The notes: generated by a model not told the origin, from the letters alone. Shown: positions 52,401 to 63,786, counted from the first letter of the stretch. The stretch is 64,000 nucleotides of DNA from Liolophura sinensis (GCF_032854445.1 NC_088301.1:41101116-41165115); one strand, 5' to 3'. A program made the numbers and translations.

Positions 52401-55400
52401 TTTTGTTTTATAAGTTATGTGTTGATCTGTTCATTGGTGAACTTAATTACCATGGCACAGTGGTTAGAAGTGCTCACTTTGATTGCTAGGACACACAAGG
52501 TGCTTCGGTATGTTCAAACTCAGCCCAGGACAGAGAGAAGAAAAGAAAGAAAAATTAACTTGTTTTTAATCAGTTCATATAAGAAGATAATAAGATAATA
52601 ATAATTTTTCTGTTTTATTTTATGTCCACACTTAGGTTGTTACCATGATTTTTTACAGGTATCATCAGGAAGTGCAGAAGAATTTTCATAAGTTCTACTG
52701 TGTATCTTTGTGTTGATCAATGCATTAACCAGTCATTTTCTACTCTTGCTCTGGTATAAGTATGTTGCTTTGTTTCTTTCACAGCCAACTTGACACCACG
52801 CCCAACTGCAAGGCATGTGGAGCCAACCTCTGTCCCAGGCCTGGACTTGACTCCCCGACTGTGGCACCCGTCACAGGAGACCACAGATCCTGCCCCTGCC
52901 CCTTCCCCAGCACCTCCCCCTGTTGGCCAAGAACCACTGCCAGCACAAACACAGCATAAGACAGCAGTAGAAAGGTGATTATTACTCCTTTTTTTAGCTC
53001 GCCTGTATAAAGTACAGGTGTACCTTGTATCGTACTGTGAGTGTCGGCGTAGGCGTCCAATAATAGAGAAAGCAATGTTAAACAAAATGTTAGGGGTGGT
53101 ATCTTAAAAAGCATTGCAGGTATTTAGCTTAGGTTTGTACACATGTAGAGCACAATTGCACGAGGGGTATATTCCATCGTTGATTGGATGTGTGCATAGT
53201 AAGTACCATAAATTGCTGACTTAGTGTATTGTGTGTAAGAATCAATGTTAAACAAAGTGGTAGAGGTGGAGCATGTATTGAGCTCAGGGTTTGCCCACAT
53301 GTAGAGCACAATAGGATGAGGGGGATATTCCATCGTTGATTGGATGTGTGCATAGTAAGTACCATAAATTGCTGACTTAGTGTATTGTGTATAAGAATCA
53401 ATGTTAAACAAAGTGGTAGAGGTGGAGCATGTATTGAGCTCAGGGTTTGCCCACATGTAGAGCACAATAGGATGAGGGGGATATTCCATCATTGATTCAG
53501 TGTGTGCATATTAAGTACCCTAAATTGCTGACTCAGTGTATTGTGTATAAGAATCAATGTTAAACAAAGTGGTAGAGGTGGAGCATGTATTGAGCTCAGG
53601 GTTTGCCCACATGTAGAGCACAATAGGATGAGGGGGATATTCCATCGTTGATTCATTGTGTTCCTATTAAGTACCCTAAATTGCTGACTTAGTATATTGT
53701 GTATAAGAATCAATGTTAAACAAAGTGGTAGAGGTGGAGCATGTATTGAGCTCAGGGTTTGCCCACATGTAGAGCACAATTGCACGATGGGCATATTCCA
53801 TCGTTGATTAGATGTGTGCATAGTAAGTACCCTAAATTGCTGACTTAGTGTATTGTGTATAAGAATCAATGTTAAACAAAGTGGTAGAGGTGGAGCATGT
53901 ATTGAGCTCAGGGTTTGCCCACATGTAGAGCACAATAGGATGAGGGGGATATTCCATCATTGATTTAGTGTGTTCATATTAAGTACCATAAATTGCTGAC
54001 ATAATATATTGTGTATAAGAATCAATGTTAAACAAAGTGGGATTGGTGGAGCATGTATTGAGCTCAGGGTTTGCCCACATGTAGAGCACAATAGGATGAG
54101 GGGGATATTCCATCGTTGATTTAGTGTGTTCATATGAAGTACCATAAATTGCTGACTTAGTGTATTGTGTATAAGAATCAATGTTAAACAAAGTGGTAGA
54201 GGTGGAGCATGTATTGAGCTCAGGGTTTGCCCACATGTAGAGCACAATAGGATGAGGGGGATATTCCATCGTTGATTCAGTGTGTGCATAGTGAGTACCT
54301 TAAATTGCTGACTTAGTGTATTGTGTATAAGAATCAATGTTAAACAAAGTGGGATTGGTGGAGCATGTATTGAGCTCAGGGTTTGCCCACATGTAGAGCA
54401 CAATAGGATGAGGGGGATATTCCATCGTTGATTCATTGTGTTCATATTAAGTACCCTAAATTGCTGACTTAGTGTATTGTGTATAAGAATCAATGTTAAA
54501 CAAAGTGGTAGAGGTGGAGCATGTATTGAGCTCAGGGTTTGCCCACATGTAGAGCACAATAGGATGAGGGGGATATTCCATCGTTGATTTAGTGTGTTCA
54601 TATTAAGTACCATAAATTGCTGACATAATATATTGTGTATAAGAATCAATGTTAAACAAAGTGGGATTGGTGGAGCATGTATTGAGCTCAGGGTTTGCCC
54701 ACATGTAGAGCACAATAGGATGAGGGGGATATTCCATCGTTGATTTAGTGTGTTCATATGAAGTACCCTAAATTGCTGACTTAGTGTATTGTGTATAAGA
54801 ATCAATGTTAAACAAAGTGGGAGGGGTGGAGCATGTATTGAGCTCAGGGTTTGCCCACATGTAGAGCACAATAGGATGAGGGGGATATTCCATCATTGAT
54901 TTAGTGTGTTCATATTAAGTACCATAAATTGCTGACATAATATATTGTGTATAAGAATCAATGTTAAACAAAGTGGGATTGGTGGAGCATGTATTGAGCT
55001 CAGGGTTTGCCCACATGTAGAGTACAATAGGATGAGGGGGATATTCCATCGTTGATTCATTGTGTTCATATTAAGTACCCTAAATTGCTGACTTAGTGTA
55101 TTGTGTATAAGAATCAATGTTAAACAAAGTGGGAGGGGTGGAGCATGTATTGAGCTCAGGGTTTGCCCACATGTAGAGCACAATAGGATGAGGGGGATAT
55201 TCCATCATTGATTTAGTGTGTTCATATTAAGTACCATAAATTGCTGACATAATATATTGTGTATAAGAATCAATGTTAAACAAAGTGGGATTGGTGGAGC
55301 ATGTATTGAGCTCAGGGTTTGCCCACATGTAGAGCACAATAGGATGAGGGGGATATTCCATCATTGATTCAGTGTGTGCATAGTAAGTACCTTAAATTGC

Positions 55401-58400
55401 TGACTTAGTGTATTGTGTATAAGAATCAATGTTAAACAAAGTGGGAGAGGTGGAGCATGTATTGAGCTCAGGGTTTGCCCACATGTAGAGCACAATAGGA
55501 TGAGGGGGATATTCCATCGTTGATTTAGTGTGTTCATATGAAGTACCATAAATTGCTGACTTAGTGTATTGTGTATAAGAATCAATGTTAAACAAAGTGG
55601 TAGAGGTGGAGCATGTATTGAGCTCAGGGTTTGCCCACATGTAGAGCACAATAGGATGAGGGGGATATTCCATCGTTGATTTAGTGTGTTCATATTAAGT
55701 ACCCTAAATTGCTGTCTTAGTGTATTGTGTATAAGAATCAATGTTAAACAAAGTGGTAGAGGTGGAGCATGTATTGAGCTCAGGGTTTGCCCACATGTAG
55801 AGCACAATAGGATGAGGGGGATATTCCATCGTTGATTTAGTGTGTTCATATTAAGTACCCTAAATATGCATAATGGAAATGAGCAATAATTTAATTTAAC
55901 TCACAGGTCAACATTTGGTTCAGACATTTAGTTGGCTGTGATTTCTTTAGTGTCGTCTTTGTGAAGCTGATCAGTTGTATGTGATGATACTATATTGGTT
56001 AAGAAGAAGTTTCTGTTTTAGTAGTCTGTTTGCATTTGGCACTTTTTTTGTATTGTTCATAATACACTTAAAGTGCTACTTCAGTCCTAAGAGAAGCAAT
56101 ACGGAAATATTAAAATGATATGAAGGATACCCTAGGGAACAGAGCTAACACCACGGTTAAAAATATTTACAACGAATAACACTATTTAACTTGTATAAGT
56201 GAAGAGTCCTAAAAAACAAAATCTTTGGCAGTTTCTGTAAAATTTACCTGATGTGATGTGATGATGTTCCTTATGTGACGATGAGTCAAGCAGATGTGAC
56301 GTCAAGTAAGGCAGTTATGCCGAAATGACGTCATGCACGTTTGAAAGTGTGACGTCATTTACTGCTATATGTGAGGGATGGGTGATGCCAGGTGTTCTTG
56401 CATGACATCACACCAGGTAAAATTGGAAACGACCGAAAAATTTTATTTCTGTACTATCCTCTGATACTTGTGACAGCGGTTTTAATACATTGTTATTCCT
56501 TAAAAATTTAGGAAAGCAATTTGGACTGTCTCAGTCCTTATCATTAAACCCCCCTTTTAAGACGTTCAGGTCTTCACTCTGTAGTAGCTGTTTAAATAAC
56601 AAAACTTAGCTTTTAGAATTTAGGATAGAAAACATTGTGTTTGTTAACAATTATTTAATTAGGATTGTCAGTATGATGATATGCTTACTGAACAGTTCTA
56701 ATTTATCTGACTGAGCTTTGGCTGCAAAACAAAAACAGTGTGTAATGGTAAGAGGTTAGACTTCAGTCTCAGGGCTAACATAAATTCATCTGGTTTTTGT
56801 TGGAGGTATCACCATGAGCCATACACAGAGAATCGTGTGCTGACCCCCAGTCTGTATCGCAAGCCTGTAGCAGACCCGCTGTCCCCAAGAAGGGATTTCT
56901 CCACACAAACAGGTAAAATGCTTGTCAGTGTTACTCGTGTTTAATGTGAAGAAATGTAAATGTTCAGTTCATTCATGTTTTTAATAGGTTTCAGTTTTGG
57001 TGAAATTCCAGACAGTATATTTGAAGTATAAAAAGTATAAAAGAAGTCAAGAAAACATGACAGATGTGTGACACATGCACGTTGTTGTTTTCAGACTTTA
57101 ATCTCTTGAAGGAGGATGTAACACGGCAGAATAGTGAGGTGTCTATTGTCTATAAGGAAAAGAAACAACCTGCTCAGAATAAGAAGGTTCGTGTGAAAAG
57201 TGCTGATAAAAATGTTGACAGCAATCTGGATAAACAAAACAAAAAACCACCCATGGGGAAGAAGGGGCCGCTAAAAATCAGTGAGAGGCCCAAATGGGGC
57301 ACTCAGAATCAAAAACAAGCCAAGAACAAGAAGCAGTCTGAAAGAGATCCGTTTTACCAGCGGAAGATTGAGGAGAGACGTGAGAGGCGTGCAAGACGAG
57401 AGAGGGAGCTTCTGGCTTCGGTAGAGGCGAACAAGCGGATGATACCAGGAGAAAAGGGCACAGGGCACAGAGAGGAGAGAGTGGAACACGTGGGCGGGTC
57501 TAATCGTGCTTATCATGACAAGGATGATCTATTTCATGGGACAGACAGAAGTGGGCAGTATGACAGGCTAGAGGGCATGAGAAGACAAACCCAGTCGCCA
57601 CCTATGGGACGGACGAGAGACAGATCTCCCACCACCAATTACCGTGGCGACAGTCGGACCACTGTCATCACCACCCATGCACACTCCCCCCCTATACCTG
57701 CCCTGCGTCACAAAATGGACATCTGGAAAGACTCGCAGGATTTTGTGAATGATTACCAGTTGGAAACCCACAGTTACAATAATTACCATTCGTCACAGCC
57801 TGGTCAGACCCAGGTCAAGCCCTCAAACTCTCATTATCAGGATGACCCGTTTGAAGATGCCCCATTTGAGCCAAGTGATTTCATTCCTTTCACAAGGACA
57901 AGTGAGGTTTTAGACCCGGGTAGGGCGGCAGTCCCGGTTATTGTGTCCAGAGAAAGCAGTGCAGTGACCAGGGCACGCAACGAATACCACAAAGGGCAAC
58001 AACCTGGTCACCATGGTAACCAAATGGAATACTACGATGACAAGAAATATCAGATATTGACGCCAGTACAGAAGGTTAGTACTCTGTCATTTGCAAGCTG
58101 TTCTGTGCTTTCTTCACAAATGCTACAGTAAAGAGTCCATTATGAAATCCTCAGTTTAAACTGAATTTCTGTAACATAGTCAGAAAAAATGGTAAAACAT
58201 GATCTTAATTGCCAATATGAAAAAATATTTCATTCTTGCATTTTCCAGATACACCACACGCCTTTTCTTCGAACTTCTGAAAGCAGTCACAAATGGCTTG
58301 TTAGTTGCATGTATATTAGTGTACCCATATTCATGTCCTCATGTTAAGACATTGCAGACATTCTTGTAAAGTTTTGATGATACCATTTGGTGGTCTCTTC

Positions 58401-59522
58401 CAATCACTAATCTATTTTTGTTTTCAAGGATCCAATATTAAACCCTAACGTTGTGAAGGGTCACCCGACTCCAAGGCAGGACTTGATTCTTCAGCAGCTG
58501 TCTCATCTCAAACTGGTAAGGCTGTTTCATGAAACCCCCAGTACTTGATGACAGATGATTAAAGCACTGGCTTGCTGCAACTGTCAGGTGTTTGAGTCCA
58601 GTTCTCATGGCTTCGGCTGGGCCTCCGTGGCTCAGTCGGTTAAAGCGCTAGCGCAGCGTAATGACCCAGGAGTACGAGTTCAAGTCCAGCTCATGCTGGC
58701 TTCCTCTCCGGCCGTACGTGAGAAGGTCTGTCAGCAACCTGCGGATGGTCGTGGGTTTCCCCCAGGCTCTGCCCGGTTTCCACCCACCATAATGCTGGCC
58801 GCCGTCGTATAAGTGAAATATTCTTGAGTACGGCGTAAAACACCAATCAAAATCATGGCTTCGGCTGCAGCTTTATGTCCGGAGGTGTGTTAGGTTCCTG
58901 GTGAAAAGTTGTGGTTTACAACTCCAAGAATTCCAGTTTCTTTCACTTACAAACCTGCTCATTGTTATAAATTTAGAAGTCAATTATTGAACTATCAAAT
59001 TAATAGATTAAATACATGATGACAGTGTCCATCATGGAGGCAAAGGACCTTAATCCTTAATCTGCCCAAATCCTTGCCCACTGTCACATTGCAGTTGTTA
59101 TTAGGCAGTAAAAGATCCTAGATATTGTAGCTGAACATCATTCTTGGTTATGATGTATTATCCTTGACATCGTCTGCTTTGTTTTTTCAAATTATAGAAA
59201 ATAACACTTCATGCTAAAGTCTTTGGAGACTAATACGTAAAGTGTACGTGGACAGGCCTTGGCAATATATACTAGGAAGTTTAAGAAAAGTTTAAGGAAG
59301 TGAAAAAAAAAAAAGAATAATGATAGAAGTTTTTAGTATGGAAACCTGTTGTGTATAGTCAGATCACTGAAATTTGAAAATCTGAAAGTAGGACTTGCCG
59401 TTACTAAGTAAGGGACCATCTCGCATAAATTCACAATCTTTGGAATTCTCTTGCAGAATTTAATGCAGCGACAACGTGAATTAGAGACATGTATGTCCCC
59501 AAGTGACCTGACTCAGCCCTGA
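40464..59522 (+). CDS. CCDC66: Coiled-coil domain-containing protein 66 (CCDC66 orthologue), 1218 aa
   Basis: Twenty coding exons join in phase: 40464-40496, 40981-40998, 41369-41654, 41994-42026, 42823-43075, 43726-43916, 44381-44587, 45038-45259, 45830-45936, 46830-46997, 47513-47585, 48180-48417, 48868-48958, 49073-49234, 50297-50441, 52785-52974, 56806-56912, 57095-58074, 58429-58515 and 59457-59522 (TGA). CCDC66 is a microtubule-binding protein of centrosomes, centriolar satellites and cilia. Family marks are LTHKQLNAILQSVGKI (about 100); SLLDPSTIKEMEEKRRRHLE followed by a long charged coiled coil (residues about 610-740) ending GGHDIKRLQ; DAPFEPSDFIPFTRTSEVLD; and DPILNPNVVKGH with the C-terminal QQLSHLKLNLMQRQRELE. 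A motif like IPKAHLSQAERKRLQWELEK is repeated in exons 6-8. An in-frame ATG at 40452 is a weaker alternative start. Human CCDC66 is 948 aa, so this protein is longer. Confidence 0.94.
40981..40998 (+). CDS. CCDC66: CCDC66 18-nt microexon
   Basis: It encodes KKPAKK between an AG acceptor (GGTCACAG) and a GT donor (GTAAGATG). This acceptor was chosen because using the AG eight bases upstream would shift the frame and bring a stop early in the next exon. Skipping it would keep the frame. Confidence 0.7.
45352..45392 (+). repeat. Polypurine G-rich tract in a CCDC66 intron
   Basis: GGAGGTGGGGGAGGGGAGGC continues into TGAGGGGGGAGGG. It has four G runs of at least three and lies about 100 bp after the donor at 45259. 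Confidence 0.75.
47719..47908 (+). repeat. SINE family A variant with a Leu/Ser-tRNA-like head and a shortened middle
   Basis: The head GGGCCTCCTTGGCCGAGTGG TTACAGTGG differs from the other copies and resembles type II tRNAs. The B-box segment is missing. The body resumes at GGGGAAGGTCTTGCAGCAAC and the tail ends AAAACACCAATCAAATCAA. It lies in the CCDC66 intron after exon 47513-47585. Confidence 0.85.
48085..48140 (+). repeat. SINE family A tail fragment
   Basis: CGTATAAGTGAAATATTCTT, GATTACAGCGTAAAACACCA and ATGAAATAAATAAATAAA end just 40 bp before CCDC66 exon 48180-48417. Confidence 0.9.
50442..52784. other. CCDC66 intron 15, no identified elements
   Basis: 2.3 kb of AT-rich intron. Several short open frames occur, without family similarity or good splice sites. 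T-runs occur near 51620 and 51715. Confidence 0.55.
53068..55865 (+). repeat. 156-bp satellite array (about 18 units) in CCDC66 intron 16
   Basis: The anchor ATTCCATC recurs at 53171, 53327, 53483, 53639 and so on to 55823. That is 17 intervals of 156 bp with no net indel. Units carry AAATTGCTGACTTAGTGTAT, AAGAATCAATGTTAAACAAA, GAGCATGTATTGAGCTCAGG and TTTGCCCACATGTAGAGCAC. Unit variants (for example GGGATTGGTGG versus GTAGAGGTGG, and CATAATATATT versus CTTAGTGTATT) recur at two- and four-unit spacing, a sign of local higher-order amplification. The first unit (53068-53170) is the most diverged. On the complementary strand the unit of 52 codons leaves two frames largely open, giving artefactual repetitive reading frames. 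Confidence 0.98.
55866..56805. other. CCDC66 intron 16, part after the satellite
   Basis: Non-repetitive apart from the TGACGTCA cluster listed separately; no exon is visible before 56806. Confidence 0.5.
56282..56357. promoter_or_regulatory. Cluster of three CRE palindromes and one AP-1 site
   Basis: TGACGTCA is perfect at 56297-56304, 56326-56333 and 56350-56357, and TGAGTCA lies at 56282-56288. CREB/ATF and AP-1 family bZIP factors bind such sites. The cluster lies in CCDC66 intron 16, 420 bp past the satellite. A regulatory role is inferred from density alone. Confidence 0.5.
58621..58852 (+). mobile_element. Young-looking full-length SINE, family A
   Basis: It is flanked by a perfect 15-bp target duplication TCATGGCTTCGGCTG (58605-58619 and 58853-58867). 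The sequence is near the apparent consensus: CCTCCGTGGCTCAGTCGG, GAGTTCAAGTCCAGCTCATG, GGATGGTCGTGGGTTTCCCC, CCGTCGTATAAGTGAAATAT and CGGCGTAAAACACCAATCAA. The usual (AAAT)n tail is missing, and it lacks about 25 bp between the A-box and B-box regions. It lies in CCDC66 intron 19. Confidence 0.96.
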
Positions 59523-59526
59523 GACA

Positions 59527-59850
59527 TGAGCCTGTAGGTGATGTGCGAGAGCCTGAAGAAGAGCGATGTGTTGCGACATAGAGCATCTTAGGAAGCTGTG
59601 CATTGTGGCGAAGAGCCTGTAAAAGACTGAAGAAGAGCGATGTGTTGTGCCATGGTGCCTTTAGGGGAGACAAGCATTAAGCTAAAGAGATAATTGAGGA
59701 TCAGTGTATTTTGGCAAGGAATGTGTAGGAGAGCAGTGTGTTGTAATATGGAGCCTTGAGGAGAGCTGTCGCATCAGATGGATCCTGGAGGAGATCTGTA
59801 CATTTTGGCATGGAGCCTGTTTGAGAGTATGCATCGTGGTATCACCCTTG
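59527..59850 (+). repeat. Degenerate 30-40-bp tandem repeat in the CCDC66 3' UTR
   Basis: Units resemble GAAGAGCGATGTGTTGTGCC ATGGAGCCTTTAGG, for example at about 59555, 59630 and 59730, with many substitutions. It starts within five bases of the stop codon, so it should be transcribed as 3' UTR. Confidence 0.7.
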
Positions 59851-60867
59851 GTTCAGGGATATGATAAAGAATACAATGTCTCCATGAACCTGTATCTTGA
59901 GATGCCATGGCAGCTAAATTTTGTACCAGATGTTGTATGTTCCCATCAGACAGTAATTATAAAATATGTACAAGAAGCCACCAAAAGAAATTATTCCTTT
60001 AGATCTCTATTTTTTCAACGCAGTTGCAAAGCGATGTCATATCCATTTTTTTTTCTGTAGATCTCAAAGCACTAGATTTGAGTCCTGTGATTTAGATATG
60101 ATGACAATCCACTCATTTTCTTCACACAAACTAAAGTTGTTGATGTGTTGGGCTTCCCAAAGTATCAGTTTTTATTTCCATCTGTACCCTCAAGTTTTCA
60201 AAATAATCTCAAACATTTGTGACAGGATATGCCTGTAAACTTCATTGTTTTCTCACTATGTTATGTAAGTAACATTTGGAATTTTACGGCTGTGTGAAAT
60301 GGTGTGCATGTTTGATATGTGGAACTGGATATGAAAACAGTGATTGATCAAAACAGTCAGTGGGAATGTGATGTGATAGAATCTATATTTGTACTGGTAT
60401 ATTACGATATTCAATAATACTAGATACAGTGAGACTGGTATTGCTTTTGGCACTGGCTGGTTATAGTGTTGATTATATCCATGTGTACTCCTTTGGAATC
60501 ATTGTTCACGCCATTCTTCCTTTGTAGATGTGTACATGTATTTGTGACTTTTGACGCTGAATATAATCTTGAGAATTTCCCTCTGCATTCTGATTCACTG
60601 TATAATGATTAGTTATCATGTAATTATCACTGTTATCATTACTCGTCCGGACAGATCTCGGATACTTCATATCAAAAATCTTCCAACAAGGCATGTAGTT
60701 GTGTGCTCAGAAGATTTTGGTGATTGTCTTTAGATTTCCACAGCAAGATGCATCATAATATACGTGTAAGACAAATGAGCATCAAAGCCAGAAGTCATTT
60801 ACCATTTTTTAAAGACTCTTTCAAACTTTCCCCGTGATTTCAATGTGGGACCTAGTTCCACAGCAAT

Positions 60868-60990
60868 GATTTGTTTATTTACTGGATTGGAGCTTTACAC
60901 CATACTGAAGAATGTTTCACTTATGCAACAGGGGCCAGCATTATGGTGGGAGGAGACTGGGTTCTGTCCGAGGGAAACCCACATCCATCC
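60868..60990 (-). repeat. SINE family A, 3' part
   Basis: On the + strand TTTGTTTATTTACTGGATTG, then CATACTGAAGAATGTTTCAC, then GGGGCCAGCATTATGGTGGG and GAGGGAAACCCACATCCATC, the complement of the tail and body. Confidence 0.85.
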
Positions 60991-61016
60991 GCATGTTGTT
61001 GGCAAAAACATCAGAG

Positions 61017-61180
61017 ACACACCTTCAGACCATGCGAGCCACATCTGTAGGACACCTGTAGGCCATCTGATACATGCCTAAGACTATCAGAGGCACCTGC
61101 AGAGCACGAGCCATATGTGTAGGCCATCTGAGGCACACCTGATCCCATCTGCAGGCCATCTGAGGCACACCTATTGATCA
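61017..61180. repeat. Irregular minisatellite (GGCCATCTGAGGCACACCTG units)
   Basis: Variants of TAGGCCATCTGAGGCACACC repeat several times at irregular spacing of about 20-50 bp. A related, more diverged stretch lies at about 61345-61440. Confidence 0.7.
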
Positions 61181-61487
61181 TACCCGTCATATCTGGCCCC
61201 AGGACAAGATTTTGGTCAAAATTTCAATCGTTAAAGGCTGAAATTTGTTTTATAATGACTTACCCAGAATTTACATTGTTAAGTAATGTATTAACCTTGT
61301 TAGAAATAAGAATTTGATTGAAATATTGACTTAAGTCTAAGATCTCTTTGAGAACCCAGAGTCTGTAGGTCATCTGATTCACACCTGCAGACAATATGCA
61401 ATATGACCCAGATGTAGCACACCTGAAGGACATCTTATGAAGGAGCCCTTATAGGGCATGTACAAGAAATGTGCCTCCTTGTTGCAG

Positions 61488-61746
61488 GCCGTACTTCCAC
61501 ACCTCTTCTATCTAGTGCTGCTTCACCGAGACGCCTTACCGAAGGCAAGCAAGCCGCTCACCCCAGCCATTATACTGATACGGGTCAACCAGTCACTGGA
61601 CTATCCCCTTAATGCTGAACGCCAAGCAAGGAAGCTACAACTTACTCTTTTTTTAAGATGTTAGGTGTGACCAGACCCAGAACTGACCCTGGATTTACCG
61701 CTCCCGAAGCGAATGCTCTACCAAGTGAGCCATCATGCCGGTCCCA
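61488..61746 (-). mobile_element. tRNA-derived SINE, family B
   Basis: Read on the - strand it starts with a tRNA-like head GGCATGATGGCTCACTTGG (A box) with an anticodon-like arm CGCTTCGGGAGCG. A poor B box follows. The body is GCTTGGCGTTCAGCATTAAG, GACTGGTTGACCC and GTATCAGTATAATGGCTG. The T-arm is too degenerate for a working tRNA gene. Confidence 0.75.
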
Positions 61747-63717
61747 GTGGCGACAGAGCGATGTGATTTAGCGATCTGTCTTGTTTCTTTACATATAATC
61801 AGTGAGAAGCTAGAAATGCAGCAATCTATTCATCATACCTCTCCATTGTATCTCAGTGGAGTAAAAAGCACTGGCTGAAACCCTCTCTATTCAGTGCATG
61901 GAATTTCCTTAACACCCTGAGTACCCTTGATGGAAAACAAATATTCATACATTGTCCAGCCATTGGTGGATCACTATATTACCACTATACAGAGTTTCAT
62001 TCCTTCGTACCACTGGTTCTGTGGCAGCTGGCTACGAATTTCATTATATAGATGTTGGTGCCGATGGCAGTTGCTTGAATGGTGGTGAACTCCTTGATGC
62101 CAGTCTCACAGGAACTATCCATAACATCTGGATATATGGATTTTCCACGCCATGTTGCATTACATGGACAATGTCAGCATAGTATTGTGGCAATATTGTT
62201 GCATATTCTTTGTCCTGGTCATGACACATCCACTTTATTACACATTGCTGGATAAGGTAAATTTCTCTTGGTTTTCGCACAACCTCGTAACATTACCTTT
62301 GAAAGTGTTGTCTGTACCTTGAGAATTCTTGGCAGCTGTGTGATAGTTCTGAATATATCATGTACACTTCATGTCTGTGAATGTCCACAGTTTAGCATCA
62401 CACAGCAAAGACTCTGGCCAAATCATGAGTGAATTGGAGAGATAGTTTAATGAATTACGAAGACGTTCTGACATTGCCACAACTTTCAGAATTACAGCAG
62501 ACTTTTGAACAAAAGTATTAAAAAACTTAAAAAGAACTCCAAAAATGTAAGATTAGAACCATAACAAACTCAGGAATTCATATTAGCATATATCTTAGTC
62601 TAATTCTTGAGGGTGGGAAAGGGGTTCAAACTGCTTGGCTAAAGCCATCTCCCTGGGTTGAATATTTGGGATCTTTTCCTATTTGCATCGTTTGCAGGGT
62701 TCACTAACATCAGTTCTAGAACTTTGCATGAACTATTGGGTTTAAATTAGAATAGACACTGATTTTGTACAGGATAGATTTGTTTGAATCGGTAAATCAA
62801 AAATATCAAAGACGGTAAGGATAAAGTACCCAGCTGTGGGTGGTCTTGACATTTGCTTTAGTATACTTAACCACAATATGGTTGTCCAACTTCTCACTTT
62901 GTAGCACCATATATACCCTTTTCTTTTCAACCAGTACTGAATAGTAAGCTAAAAGAAAACCCAAACATCAATCCATAGGATACTTCCTCTTCACTTAATC
63001 TCAGAAGTCTTGCTCCTCCAACCATATCGGGACATGATGCAAACTCTTGCACCATAAAGAAATAAGAAAAGCTTTGTATGTAGTGAAGAGATGGCTTTAA
63101 ATTTAATATAGAACGTACATGTACAGGTAAATAGAAATATGTGTGGTACAAAGGCTTCACCTCACCTGAAAGATATGAATTTTCACATGTAACTAACTCA
63201 AACTTTATGGGCCATGAAAGAGTTATTAAAAAAATTTTAACTTGCACTTAACTTTGAGGTCAAACGCACCTGTCATAGCTTTAATGTTGCTATTACCATT
63301 AGATGTTGTGATGCTGCTACATTGCACTGTGTAAACAAGAGTCAGGGTGGAATACACAACACAGTCACATGTATAAATGACTGAATTAAATAAAAGACAT
63401 ACTGCGCTAATGTTGAACAGTGAATCTTCACAGGCTTTATCTGTGAATTGCACAAATTCAGGTTCTTAAATTTCTTTCTCTGATATAAAGCTTCCTTTGT
63501 TTTCACTTTGTTCAGTAACTATTCAACACATCAGCTTGGTTACGCATGGAAAACATGGCCCTGGAAATACTTCTGGACTGGAAGATATGAATGCTACATC
63601 CTACATGTATATGGCAAATTACATGTACAGTTAGAGTTAGTGTGATTTCACTTTCCAGGATGAATTGATGAATCTTCTTGGCCTTACACTAAGGAGCAGA
63701 GCTGATTATTCCTGTTG

Positions 63718-63786
63718 TTATATGTTGATGACTCGACTCAACTTCTGAATTCGATTCAATAGTATATCACCTTGCTTGATTGTGGC
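63718..63786 (-). CDS. Possible last coding exon of an unidentified - strand gene
   Basis: After an acceptor (CGCTTTGTTTCAG, complement of 63787-63799) the frame reads [20 protein letters not shown] plus NI and stops with TAA at 63720-63718. The amphipathic [16 protein letters not shown] looks helical. The rest of the gene would lie to the right of the window. I do not recognise the protein; this is a weak call resting on the splice site and the clean short frame. Confidence 0.3.
   Translation of the reverse strand, partial: ATIKQGDILLNRIQKLSRVINI

Larger units (their letters stand above)
59851..63717. other. Region downstream of CCDC66
   Basis: It probably begins with CCDC66 3' UTR; no convincing AATAAA was picked out. 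It holds a SINE piece (60868-60990), a minisatellite (61017-61180, with a related piece at 61345-61440) and a family B SINE (61488-61746). From 61750 to 63717 I see no recognisable gene. Confidence 0.55.

Noticed and set aside
52985-53060. Mobile-element terminus (AGCTCGCCTGTATAAAGTAC and GTCGGCGTAGGCGTCC) before the satellite
   Set aside because: It resembles ends of small elements I have seen in mollusc genomes, but no matching second end could be found, so no feature was called.
53124-55849. Long - strand open frames with 52-residue repeats (up to about 300 codons)
   Set aside because: They arise because the satellite unit is 156 bp, a multiple of three. Two overlapping frames are open at once, ends fall wherever a unit has a stop, and no splice or start context supports a gene.
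53068-55865. CRISPR-like regular array
   Set aside because: Whole 156-bp units are similar, with no unique spacers, and the context is an animal intron.
57271-57789. - strand frames opposite CCDC66 exon 18
   Set aside because: The + strand frame has the CCDC66 family motifs and proper splice sites; these are shadows.
61675-61746. tRNA gene on the - strand
   Set aside because: The D and anticodon arms look tRNA-like, but the T arm and acceptor stem do not pair well and a SINE body follows directly.
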